Of a stretch of DNA of 64,000 nucleotides, positions 51,224-59,463 are shown one piece after another. The stretch's first letter is position 1. The number at the start of each line of letters is the position of its first letter. The position numbers and the translations under genes were made by a program. Source of the DNA: Treponema sp. (GTDB taxonomy: Bacteria; Spirochaetota; Spirochaetia; Treponematales; Breznakiellaceae); the NCBI GenBank assembly GCA_031265825.1, contig JAISCD010000081.1:1-64000 (forward strand). Direction: 5' to 3'. The notes under the pieces are model-generated. The model was given only the letters and a program-made list of their open reading frames with translations. It had not been told where the DNA came from and did no database searches.

Positions 51224-51874
51224 ATGAACAAAACAAGACAAGCGATAGTATGCACGATAGCGTGCACAATCATGGTGCTTATGTCTGCCGGGACCGGACA
51301 CGCGCTTCCGTCTTTCGTAACAGATCCGCCCTCTGACGGACAGTATTACTATGAGTTCGGAGAGGCTGAAGGTAAGGACGCAACGCGAGCGTGGGAGATT
51401 GCGGAAGAACGGGCGCGTGAGAGTCTCAGGCATCAGATTGAGATGCGGGTAAAGGCGATACAAATTGACTACGAAGCGTGGACCGGACGGCATGTCGAAA
51501 GTTTCTTTAGGGATGTGATCCACGTTACGTCTGATGTTACCGTGCAAGCGAAGAGAGTGAAGAGCGAATACGAAGATGGCAAGTATTACGTGCTGGTGAG
51601 CACCGAAGGCATCGAGGAGGAAGTGCTTAAACGGGTGATAGAACAGGCGCAAAAGACGAATGACCCAGACTTTGAGCGAATGGTAAAAGAATCGATGAAA
51701 CGGACTTCTAATAAAGCCGAGGCAGTGATCCAGCAGGCGGATGCAGATGCGGCGGCAGCGGCGAAGGCAAAGGCAGAGCGAGAGAAGGCGGCGGTGGAGG
51801 CGAAGGCGGCGGCGGAAAAGGCAAGGGTGGAACGAGAGAAGCAGGCGGCGGCGGAAGCACAGGCGGCGCGATAG
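51224..51874 (+). CDS. LPP20-like exported protein with Ala/Lys-rich coiled-coil tail
   Basis: 216 aa. Signal peptide (TIACTIMVLMSAGTGHA), then an LPP20-like domain parallel to that of the preceding gene: PSFVTDPPSDGQYYYEFGEA, RHQIEMRVKAIQIDYE, VTSDVTVQAKRVKSEYE. The tail is about 45 residues of A, K, E and R heptads. AGGAGG 6 nt before ATG. Tandem paralogue of the lipoprotein at 50157; function unknown. Confidence 0.75.
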   Translation: MNKTRQAIVCTIACTIMVLMSAGTGHALPSFVTDPPSDGQYYYEFGEAEGKDATRAWEIAEERARESLRHQIEMRVKAIQIDYEAWTGRHVESFFRDVIHVTSDVTVQAKRVKSEYEDGKYYVLVSTEGIEEEVLKRVIEQAQKTNDPDFERMVKESMKRTSNKAEAVIQQADADAAAAAKAKAEREKAAVEAKAAAEKARVEREKQAAAEAQAAR

Positions 51875-51920
51875 AAGCAAGCGGCGACAGAGAGCCGCGA
51901 AGTCTGAAGAGCGGGCCCGA

Positions 51921-51975
51921 TCCTGCCTTTCACCCCCGGCAGGAAAGCATGTGCGGGTGTATGATACGCCCGCAC
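51921..51975. terminator. Two hairpins between convergent genes
   Basis: TCCTGCC...GGCAGGA (51921-51944) and GTGCGGG...CCCGCAC (51951-51975) lie between the ends of the genes at 51874 (+) and 52002 (-). Neither has a T tract, but the place suits transcription termination. Confidence 0.5.
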
Positions 51976-52001
51976 ACAAGCGTTCCGAGTGGCGCTTTGC
52001 C

Positions 52002-53711
52002 CTAGTTCCCTTCGTCCTGTTTTCGGATTACGGAGCGTTGGATTTTACCGCTAATAGTTTTGGGGAGTTCCGACACAAATTCGATGATACGCGGGTATTT
52101 ATAGGGAGCGGTGCCACGCTTGACGTGGTTTTGCAAGTCGCGTTTAAGCTGATCTGAAGGCGCCCAGCCCTGGGCAAGCACGACGGTCGCTTTGACCACC
52201 TGCCCGCGCGTAGGGTCGGGTGCGGCGGTAACCGCGCACTCAAGCACAGCGGGATGTTCCATCAAAGCGCTTTCCACCTCAAACGGACCGATGCGATAAC
52301 CAGAGCATTTGATAACATCGTCGTTGCGCCCCACGAACCAAAGATAACCCTCTCCGTCCCGCCACGCCATATCGCCTGTCTGATAAACCCCGTCTTTCCA
52401 GCAAGAACACGTAACGTCCTCGTCTTTCCAATAACCACGGAACAGACCTGCTAAAGATTGAGTGTTAGATTCGCGATTCGATTCATAGATATTCAACCCT
52501 GCGTGGGTAATGCTCATAACGCCGACCTGACCATCGTCAATGGACTGACGGTCTTCGTCGAGCAAGTCCAACCCGTAGAGCGGGGAAGGCTTGCCCATAG
52601 AACCCGGTTTCACAGCAAGCCATTTAAAGGAAGCGGCAAGAACCGAGCCTTCAGACTGACCGAATCCCTCGCGGATTTCCAGCCCGGTCTTTTGTTTGAA
52701 CTGGTGAAACACCTCTGGGCTCAGAGGCTCGCCCGCGACAGATGTATGTTTGATGAAGCTGAAGTCCATGCGGCTCAAGTCTTCTTTTATCAAGTAGCGG
52801 AAGACGGTCGCTGGGGCGCAGAAGGTTGTGGGCTGTAGACGGGCAAGCGCAGAAAGCATACCCTGCGGGGTGAATTTCTCCGTGTCGTAAGCGCCGATGA
52901 CTGCACCGCAAATCCACTGTCCATAGATTTTACCCCATGCGAATTTAGCCCAGCCTGAGTCGGTTTGGGTCAGATGTACCTTATCGTCCTCGACGCACTG
53001 CCAATATTTGGCGGTAACGATATGCCCCAGGGGTAAGGCGTGGTTATGCAGAACCATTTTAGGCGGTCCCGACGTACCCGAAGAGAAATAGATGAGCATA
53101 GATTCGTCAATGCGGGTATCCGCGTCTCCGCTTGGGCGTGAGAACTCAGACGGCGCGTCTGCGATGAGCTTTCGCAAGTCAAGGAAGCCGTCTGAGACTG
53201 TGTCTCCCACGAGTGCGATGTGTTTGAGTGAATGGCACTCTTGACGCGCGGCTCTTATGCTTGCCAAGAGCGTCTCGTCGTCCGCGACCGCGGCTAGAAG
53301 CTTTACGTCCGCGATGTTACACCTATAGATCAGGTCTTTTTTAGTAAGCTGGAAGGACCCCGGGATACAGACTGCGCCGATTTTCTCTAGGGCAAGCATC
53401 ATGATCCAGACTTCGGGGCGTTGTTTCAGAATGAGTAGGGTTACATCGCCTTTCCTGACGCCCAGAGCGAGTAGGGCGTTAGCTGTCTTATCGCTCTGGC
53501 GTTTCATTTCCGCAAACGTATAAGTCTTAATATCTCCAGCGTCGTTGGTCCAAACCAGAGCTGTTTTCTCAGGGCGAAGGCGCGCCCATTCGTCAACCAC
53601 GTCATAGGCGAAGTTGAAGTTCCGCGGCGTGTTGCATTGATAATTCTCAAAAAAATCCTCGTAAGAATCGAATTCAATACGAGGACAGAAACGTGATAAG
53701 ATTTCATTCAT
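52002..53711 (-). CDS. Acyl-CoA synthetase (AMP-forming, medium-chain/acetate type)
   Basis: 569 aa. ANL superfamily: P-loop YFSSGTSGPPKMV, core GFGQSE, hinge YQTGDMAWRDGEGYLWFVGRNDDVIKCSGYRI, and the C-terminal catalytic lysine in PKTISGKIQR. It activates a carboxylic acid to acyl-CoA. Length and N-terminus resemble medium-chain or benzoate-type members more than acetyl-CoA synthetase. ATG at 53711 has GAGAG upstream. Confidence 0.9.
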   Translation of the reverse strand: MNEILSRFCPRIEFDSYEDFFENYQCNTPRNFNFAYDVVDEWARLRPEKTALVWTNDAGDIKTYTFAEMKRQSDKTANALLALGVRKGDVTLLILKQRPEVWIMMLALEKIGAVCIPGSFQLTKKDLIYRCNIADVKLLAAVADDETLLASIRAARQECHSLKHIALVGDTVSDGFLDLRKLIADAPSEFSRPSGDADTRIDESMLIYFSSGTSGPPKMVLHNHALPLGHIVTAKYWQCVEDDKVHLTQTDSGWAKFAWGKIYGQWICGAVIGAYDTEKFTPQGMLSALARLQPTTFCAPATVFRYLIKEDLSRMDFSFIKHTSVAGEPLSPEVFHQFKQKTGLEIREGFGQSEGSVLAASFKWLAVKPGSMGKPSPLYGLDLLDEDRQSIDDGQVGVMSITHAGLNIYESNRESNTQSLAGLFRGYWKDEDVTCSCWKDGVYQTGDMAWRDGEGYLWFVGRNDDVIKCSGYRIGPFEVESALMEHPAVLECAVTAAPDPTRGQVVKATVVLAQGWAPSDQLKRDLQNHVKRGTAPYKYPRIIEFVSELPKTISGKIQRSVIRKQDEGN

Positions 53712-53768
53712 AAAAGTTCTCTCGGTTTTACGATTTGGGATGATCATTCAATCTCTGTATGAGCAAGT

Positions 53769-54467
53769 TCATTTAAATTTATATTCTCCATATTTTGAAA
53801 AATAATAATACACAGATTTCTCTGCAACTTCTTTCATTATGACAGCCATTTCCTCTATCGTCCATTTATCTTCACGAAAATAGAAACTATCACGATTGAA
53901 TATACCACTTGGACCTTCGTTATGAACCTTAATTTTATTGAATTCACCAAACATTGAAATTGTTATGACTCTATCCAATATAGACGAATCCTGTGCAAAA
54001 TCGCATCCATCACCAAAACAGATAAACGGGAAAATTGATTCATGCAATAAAGCCGTCCTAAAGCCAATAACATTCTTTCCCAGACGCTCAATAGCATTGC
54101 CTTTTGCCTGTTTCTGCAAGCCTTCTTTTGCTCTCAAGTCGTTTGTTCCTTGATTTTTGACTTCAGTAATGAGAATGGGATATTTCTCTTTATCTTTTGA
54201 TACAATACGTAAAATACCACCGTCAGGTCGCATAGACGACGAGTCAAACCTATACGAAAAATCCACATCACGATACCGTTCCCATAATTCCATAACTACA
54301 TCTTTCAAATATAAATCAGAGATATGATCTAGTGTAACAGCAAATTTGTCCATAATATATTCTACTGTCTTGCGTAATGCAATCATAACATCTTTTTCCA
54401 TTTTCTTTGATATTACATTGATTATGGTTCCGCTCCGTTGGTTTCGTAATTCGTCTTTATGCGCCAT
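53769..54467 (-). CDS. EcoRI-family restriction endonuclease
   Basis: 232 aa. Clear EcoRI/RsrI-like motifs: MRPDGGILRIV (catalytic Asp82), LITEVKNQG (Glu102, Lys104, EcoRI has AEAKHQG), and KGNAIERLGKNV (EcoRI GNAIERSHKN). EcoRI cuts GAATTC; whether this one does is inference from the kept recognition region. ATG at 54467 lies 1 bp after the methyltransferase stop with GGAG inside its last codons, so it is coupled. Strikingly AT-rich, likely acquired. Confidence 0.88.
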   Translation of the reverse strand: MAHKDELRNQRSGTIINVISKKMEKDVMIALRKTVEYIMDKFAVTLDHISDLYLKDVVMELWERYRDVDFSYRFDSSSMRPDGGILRIVSKDKEKYPILITEVKNQGTNDLRAKEGLQKQAKGNAIERLGKNVIGFRTALLHESIFPFICFGDGCDFAQDSSILDRVITISMFGEFNKIKVHNEGPSGIFNRDSFYFREDKWTIEEMAVIMKEVAEKSVYYYFSKYGEYKFK

Positions 54468-54468
54468 A

Positions 54469-55689
54469 TTATTTCTCCAACAAATGAAGATATTCAGTAA
54501 CGTGAATATCACGGGTGCCCTGTTCAGCAAGGCTAGAAAGATTTCTACAGCCACGAAAAGTATTATAAATGGTTTCTAGAATCTGAATTTTTCCGATTGT
54601 TTTTAATATGGTCTTCATTTCATCCAGAGAAATGAAACCTTCGGAATTGAACGATATAAGAACAAATTTTGCTTTTATAGTGGCAACTAAATCAATTAAA
54701 GCCCGATAAGCATATTGTTTTTTATTATACATGGAACGATTCCAGTCATCGGGAATTCCAGAAATTTTACTGACATTTTCAGGATACTTGTTTTCAAGTA
54801 TCAGGTTAAGCATAAAATAATTTGAGCCATACGGATGTTGATTGTAAGGCGGGTCGAGATACGCCAAATCAATTTCTGGCACTTCTTTTACAATCACATT
54901 TGAATCTCCATTATATACTTTATACTCACAATTAAAATTACTGAGAACAGGAAAAGGCAATTTAATATCCCCTTTTATACGCAAAAGCGCATCACTGTTA
55001 CTGCCACCAAATTGTCCGATACCGGTTTCCTTGTCTTTATGAAAACCTTTAAACACACCAGAAGTGTTTGCGTGAATTGAAGACTCCGCAATTAATGGAG
55101 CCAGAAAATATTTTTGATATTGAACAGGAATAGCGTCAATAAGATTCCGCATAGTATCAATATACATCGCGTTTCTATGGGTATAAAAAACCCGCTCGTC
55201 CTTTTGTATATTATTATCATTTTTCGGGGAATACAATTTGGTGATAACACCTTCTTTCAAAGACTTATTTCCAGTTTCTGCAAGAAATCCGTAATGAATA
55301 TCCTGTAAGAGCGGTATATTTAGCTCATCTTTATTCGATAAATAACATTCGCTCGTAAGAGAGGCGTATTTTTCTAAATCATTAACAACAAGGAGGTGGG
55401 AGAATTGTTTGCAATGCCTCGCGACAATACCTGACCCCGTAAAAACATCAAAAATGTCCAGTTTATCCTTTTGAAGACGTTTTTGGACAACTTGAATTCC
55501 TTTCGTGATAAAATCTAAAAGAGAACGCTTGTTTCCGATATAGGTTATGATTTGTTTGGTTAAGTAGTCTACATTTTCATACAAATTATCAAAAAGATCA
55601 AAATTTGAAACCGCTGGAGCCAACGACGGACTCTTGGGGCTGACAGGAACACGAAGTTTTCTGGTCAGTAAGGTTGAAGGTATAGCCAT
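54469..55689 (-). CDS. D12-class DNA adenine N6-methyltransferase
   Basis: 406 aa. Motif I IDVFTGSGIVARHC-like FDVFTGSGIVARHC, motif IV LAYLDPPYNQHPYG, with an N-terminal TYIGNKRSLLDFITKG as in DpnM/Dam-type enzymes. It should protect the recognition site of the adjacent EcoRI-like nuclease. M.EcoRI itself is of a different class (NPPF type), so this pairing is not the classical EcoRI set. No ribosome binding site; -10 box 7 nt before ATG. Confidence 0.88.
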   Translation of the reverse strand: MAIPSTLLTRKLRVPVSPKSPSLAPAVSNFDLFDNLYENVDYLTKQIITYIGNKRSLLDFITKGIQVVQKRLQKDKLDIFDVFTGSGIVARHCKQFSHLLVVNDLEKYASLTSECYLSNKDELNIPLLQDIHYGFLAETGNKSLKEGVITKLYSPKNDNNIQKDERVFYTHRNAMYIDTMRNLIDAIPVQYQKYFLAPLIAESSIHANTSGVFKGFHKDKETGIGQFGGSNSDALLRIKGDIKLPFPVLSNFNCEYKVYNGDSNVIVKEVPEIDLAYLDPPYNQHPYGSNYFMLNLILENKYPENVSKISGIPDDWNRSMYNKKQYAYRALIDLVATIKAKFVLISFNSEGFISLDEMKTILKTIGKIQILETIYNTFRGCRNLSSLAEQGTRDIHVTEYLHLLEK

Positions 55690-55696
55690 ATATTCT

Positions 55697-55725
55697 ATTC
55701 TACAGAGTTTGGAGGTTTTTGTAAA
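55697..55725 (-). promoter_or_regulatory. Promoter of the D12 methyltransferase, leaderless configuration
   Basis: Minus strand TTTACA (55725-55720), 17-bp spacer, TAGAAT (55702-55697), then 7 nt to ATG at 55689. Confidence 0.55.
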
Positions 55726-55826
55726 GTAGTGAGTGAAAGAGAAAGGCAGTTCATTGTATCTCTCGCGGCGACACGGATACCGCCACTACTCGTTATGTAC
55801 CAGCTAAAATTATTTTGAAAAATGTG

Positions 55827-55855
55827 TTGACAGGAGTAATGGGGTGATATACAAT
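55827..55855 (+). promoter_or_regulatory. Promoter of the aldehyde dehydrogenase gene
   Basis: TTGACA (55827-55832), 17-bp spacer, TACAAT (55850-55855). The 130-nt leader to ATG at 55991 contains GAGAG-CCTCTCTC and CCGG pairs that could fold, but I recognise no riboswitch. Confidence 0.7.
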
Positions 55856-55990
55856 ATAGCTTCGGTTTTCAGCGGAGTTACTTGGAGACTATTTCGGGTA
55901 AGTCTAATGAGAGCCTCTCTCCGGCGTTTTGAATCTCACCGGGGTTGGACATAATGAAGCACCGGGGAAGAATTTATACGGAGGTGGATT

Positions 55991-57472
55991 ATGATATCCA
56001 ATTTCAAGAGTCGGTACCAGTTGTTTATCAACGGTAAATGGAAAGATGCGGCTGATGGAGCGGTCTTTGACGTGTATTCTCCTTCTAGTGGGGAGAAACT
56101 AGCCGTCTGCGCCCAGGCAACCAACGTTGACGTGGACGAGGCAGTAGACGCCGCGTGGAAAGCTTTTGCGTCATGGAAGCTGACCAGCCCGTCGGAGCGA
56201 GCAAAGCTTCTGACCAAGATCGGCGACATTATCAACCAACACAAAGAAGAGCTGGCTACCATCGAAACAATGGACAATGGCAAACCCATTCGGGAAACCA
56301 CGACCATTGACATTCCTTTCGCGGCGGAACACTTCTACTACTTCGCCGGCGCCATCCTGTCCGAGGAAGGCAGCGCGTCCATGCTGGACGAAAAAACCCT
56401 CAGCCTTATTTTACGCGAGCCTATCGGCGTGGTGGGACAAATCGTGCCCTGGAACTTCCCCTTCCTCATGGCGGCGTGGAAACTCGCCCCGGTGCTTGCT
56501 TCTGGTTGTTGTACGGTGTTCAAACCCTCCAGCTACACATCCCTGAGCGTACTTCGGCTGGCGGAACTGATTCAGGACGTGCTACCCCCTGGGGTCTTTA
56601 ACGTGATCACAGGTGCTGGTTCCAAGTCTGGGGATTACATGCTGAAGCACGAAAGCTTCTCGAAACTCGCCTTTACCGGTTCTACGGAGATCGGGTGTGC
56701 GGTGGCGGACGCGGCGGCTTCCAAGCTGATTCCCGCGACTCTGGAATTGGGCGGCAAATCGGCGAACATCTATTTCGATGACTGTAACATGGACCTTGCC
56801 ATAGACGGCTTGCAGTTGGGCATCCTCTTTAATCAGGGTCAGGTCTGTTGCGCTGGTTCACGGGTCTTTGTGCAGGAGAAGATCTACGATGAGTTTGTCA
56901 AACGAGCGGTAGAAGCTTTCAAGAAGGTGAAAGTGGGCGACCCTCTGAACCCCGCGACTCAAATGGGCTCACTCATATACGAAGCCCACATGAAGGATGT
57001 GCTTGAGTATATTGAAGTCGGCAAGCAGGAAGGCGCCAAGGTAATCGTCGGTGGTGAACGGATCACCTCTGATGGTCTGGACAAGGGCTTCTTTATTCAG
57101 CCCACCTTGCTGGCTGATGTAACGAACAATATGCGGGTGGCGCAGGAAGAGATATTTGGACCCGTTGCTGTGATCATCAAGTTCAAGACTGAGGACGAGG
57201 TGGTCAAGATGGCAAACGATTCGATCTACGGATTGGGCGGCGCGGTCTGGACTCGTGACCTGAACAGGGCTATCCGGGTTTCTCGCGCCATTGAGACTGG
57301 GCGTATGTGGGTCAACACCTACAACTCCATCCCCGCGGGCGCGCCCTTCGGCGGCTACAAGAAATCTGGCATAGGCAGGGAGACCCACAAGGTCATTCTG
57401 GAACACTACACCCAGATGAAGAACATCATGATTAACCTGAACGAGGCTCCTTCGGGATTCTACCCCGGCTAA
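55991..57472 (+). CDS. NAD(P)-dependent aldehyde dehydrogenase
   Basis: 493 aa. Seen: VGQIVPWNFPFLMAAWKLAP, FTGSTEIG, catalytic Glu in LELGGKSA, catalytic Cys in FNQGQVCCAGSR, QEEIFGPV and the C-terminal PFGGYKKSGIGRE. Converts an aldehyde (betaine-aldehyde or simple aliphatic type) to its acid. GGAGG precedes ATG by 6 nt. Stands alone with its own promoter. Confidence 0.94.
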   Translation: MISNFKSRYQLFINGKWKDAADGAVFDVYSPSSGEKLAVCAQATNVDVDEAVDAAWKAFASWKLTSPSERAKLLTKIGDIINQHKEELATIETMDNGKPIRETTTIDIPFAAEHFYYFAGAILSEEGSASMLDEKTLSLILREPIGVVGQIVPWNFPFLMAAWKLAPVLASGCCTVFKPSSYTSLSVLRLAELIQDVLPPGVFNVITGAGSKSGDYMLKHESFSKLAFTGSTEIGCAVADAAASKLIPATLELGGKSANIYFDDCNMDLAIDGLQLGILFNQGQVCCAGSRVFVQEKIYDEFVKRAVEAFKKVKVGDPLNPATQMGSLIYEAHMKDVLEYIEVGKQEGAKVIVGGERITSDGLDKGFFIQPTLLADVTNNMRVAQEEIFGPVAVIIKFKTEDEVVKMANDSIYGLGGAVWTRDLNRAIRVSRAIETGRMWVNTYNSIPAGAPFGGYKKSGIGRETHKVILEHYTQMKNIMINLNEAPSGFYPG

Positions 57473-57504
57473 GAATGGAAAGGGAAGGGGGAAGTCTCCC
57501 CCTC

Positions 57505-57569
57505 GCGCCAGCCTTGCCGAAAGCAAGTCTGGCGCTACCCCCTCTCCTAAGGGGGCTTCCGCCCCCCTT
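57505..57569 (+). terminator. Two GC-rich hairpins after the aldehyde dehydrogenase
   Basis: GCGCCAG-CTTG...CAAG-CTGGCGC (57505-57535) and AAGGGGGC-TTCC-GCCCCCCTT (57549-57569). A probable terminator region; the second hairpin is followed by only two further A/T bases, then a C run. Confidence 0.6.
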
Positions 57570-57719
57570 AAAATCCCCCCACCTACAAACGCCAACGCTT
57601 ACAAACCGACATACTCCAAATACCTCTCGTAATTAGAACGCATCCGAGCGGCGTAGGTATTGCTTTTTGGGGAAGTATCCATAAAATAGCTAAACTGATA
57701 CATGGTTACCTTGGTCCCT

Positions 57720-58012
57720 GTCAATGCCCCTTGGGAAGAGGTCTAACACCCGAAGCCTGCTCCGCTTGCCCCCTTCAGACAACGAACAGGCTCCGCTTGC
57801 GTGCAAGCGTGGTTCCGTTAAGTCGAGATCAGCGGTGCCACCTTCCAAACAACGCCCCTTGGGAAGAGGTCTGACACCCGCAGCCTGCTCCGCTTGCCCC
57901 TTCAAACAACGAACAGGTTCCGCTTGCTTGCAAGCGTAACCGTCAAGACGGGGTCAGCGGCGCCCCCTTTCAAACAACACCCGTTGCGAAGTTGTCCAAC
58001 ACCCTTCGGGTG
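57720..58012. repeat. Dispersed-repeat block
   Basis: Two 117-118 bp copies of a segment with GCCCCTTGGGAAGAGGTCT, CAGCCTGCTCCGCTTGCCC and CAACGAACAGG(C/T)TCCGCTTG, then TCAAGACGGGGTCAGCGG and ACACCCTTCGGGTG. No gene. Confidence 0.75.
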
Positions 58013-58684
58013 TTAGGGGATGATGGCGCTGGAGATTTCGCCCCAGGGACCCTTATCGCCGACGTTGTTTTCCCAACGGAGGCACAAGTCCAAGGTTTGA
58101 CCGCGTTCAGCGCCGGAGAACTCCATCGTGTGGGGGGATTTTGTGGCGAAGGACGAGTTAGCCAAGTCTGTAGGCTCGACAGGCGGGTCCTTTACGTCGC
58201 GTTGATCGCGCACCGCCCAGCGGATTTCCGCGCCATGCACACCCACGGGCTTACCCCATTTCTTGGAGCCTTCGTTTTTGAAGGCGACGATCACCTGCCT
58301 GATACGCGCAAGCCGCAATTCGATAAGCGGCGCAGTTGTGGGCGGGGGAGTGGGAGTCGGCTTTTTGTCGGGAATCGGCAGTCCCATGCCCATTCTGTCA
58401 ACGTCCGTTACCGCCTTATTGTAGCGGATATAGCTGTTCACAAAGTCGCGTATCGCGGAACGTAGTTCCTCTTTCGCGGCGTTTTTCGTGGCGGTATCCA
58501 GCCTGCTTGTTTCAGGCAGACCTGTTTTCTCATAAGCCGCCTCAAACAACGCTAGTAAAGCTTTAAGCGCGGTAAGAGTTGCGGCGTCGATACCCAATCG
58601 GGCGAGGTTAGCTTCCAAATAAGCGATGAGATTTTTTATCCATTCCAGAATTCTCGCATCAGAAAACGGCATATAATCACTCAT
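58013..58684 (-). CDS. 21-bp-array-associated family protein, copy 4 (unknown function)
   Basis: 223 aa. Begins MSDYMPFSDARILEWIKNLI, close to copy 1 (SFFPRRGADFLEWLKNFS). Then KEELRSAIRDFVNSYIRY, KAVTDVDRMGMGLPIPDKKP, a PT-rich linker, EIRWAVRDQR and the end NNVGDKGPWGEISSAIIP. No signal peptide. GGAAAA before ATG is a weak ribosome binding site. The array frame (LYSQVLE heptads) is open into this gene but lacks a start of its own with a ribosome binding site. Function unknown. Confidence 0.85.
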   Translation of the reverse strand: MSDYMPFSDARILEWIKNLIAYLEANLARLGIDAATLTALKALLALFEAAYEKTGLPETSRLDTATKNAAKEELRSAIRDFVNSYIRYNKAVTDVDRMGMGLPIPDKKPTPTPPPTTAPLIELRLARIRQVIVAFKNEGSKKWGKPVGVHGAEIRWAVRDQRDVKDPPVEPTDLANSSFATKSPHTMEFSGAERGQTLDLCLRWENNVGDKGPWGEISSAIIP

Positions 58685-58718
58685 AATATTTTCCTTAACA
58701 AAAGTATTTTTTGCGATG

Positions 58719-58802
58719 ACTTGGGAGTACGACTCTAATACTTGGGAGTACAACCCTAATACTTGGGAGTACAACTCTAATACCTGGGAGTACAACCTTC
58801 CA
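58719..58802 (-). repeat. Array D: four 21-bp repeats upstream of family copy 4
   Basis: Units ACTTGGGAGTACAACCCTAAT at 58719, 58740, 58761 and 58782. In gene orientation each reads TTGTACTCCCAAGTATTAG, sharing TTGTACTC with array A. The array ends 34 bp before the ATG at 58684 and lies downstream of a promoter. Confidence 0.93.
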
Positions 58803-58854
58803 ACTCAAGTTAGCAGACATTGTGTAAACACAGGTCATCGTCAAACTACCGTTA

Positions 58855-58882
58855 AGTATACTATAACATTGGAGAGAGTCAA
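58855..58882 (-). promoter_or_regulatory. Promoter upstream of array D and family copy 4
   Basis: Minus strand TTGACT (58882-58877), 16-bp spacer, TATACT (58860-58855). Array D would be in the transcribed leader of about 160 nt. Confidence 0.6.
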
Positions 58883-58924
58883 TAGGTTAAATGAAAAAAA
58901 TCGTGAAACTACACATAGTACGGG

Positions 58925-59223
58925 GCTGGGGTTGTGGAGTAGCGGAGGATCCCGCGCCCTTCGGGTGGCTGACACCGCCACGCTTCGTTCCTGCTTGAGG
59001 GATGGGGGAAGGTTGTACGCACTTCGGGTGGCTGACACCGCCACGCTTCGTTCCCGCTTGGGGCATGGGGGAATATACCGTGTCCTGCGGGTGTCTGACA
59101 CCGCTACACTTCGTTCCCGCTTGGGGGACGGGGGAGAATCCCGCGCCCTTCGGGTGGCTGACACCGCCATACGTTGTTCCTGCTTGGGGGGTAGCGGAAG
59201 ACCGCACACCTTGCGGGTGTTTT
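58925..59223. repeat. 63-bp tandem repeat, four units
   Basis: GACACCGC landmarks at 58971, 59034, 59097 and 59160, exactly 63 bp apart; each unit also has CTTCGTTCCxGCTTG and a GGGGGA tract. Codes for nothing recognised. Runs into the GC-hairpin copy 10. Confidence 0.9.
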
Positions 59224-59239
59224 AGAGCTTCTTGCGCCG

Positions 59240-59400
59240 CCCTACCTTTTATATAGGGATGGTGTGCGGGCTGGAGCGGAGGGGGGCGCAGAGAAAAGGC
59301 GGCGGTTTGCCTTCCTCGTTTTGGAAACAGCGCCCCCCTTTTACTTCTTACTTATATGGATTCGCTTCGCTTGTCGGGGTCAGCGGGTCCCCCTTTCGGA
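59240..59400 (+). repeat. Composite dispersed element with GC-hairpin core, copy 10
   Basis: Core GGGGGGCGC (59281) to GCGCCCCCC (59338) with TTTTGGAAA inside, followed by a shortened right flank and GTCGGGGTCAGCGGGTCCCC. Further short repeats continue to 59475. Confidence 0.8.
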
Positions 59401-59463
59401 TAACAACCTGTGGGAAGTATTTAAACAGCCTTCGGCTGTCGGATAACAACCGTTGGGAAGTAT

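Noticed and set aside
55856-55990. Riboswitch in the aldehyde dehydrogenase leader
   Set aside because: Some pairing is possible, but no conserved core of a known riboswitch class could be seen.
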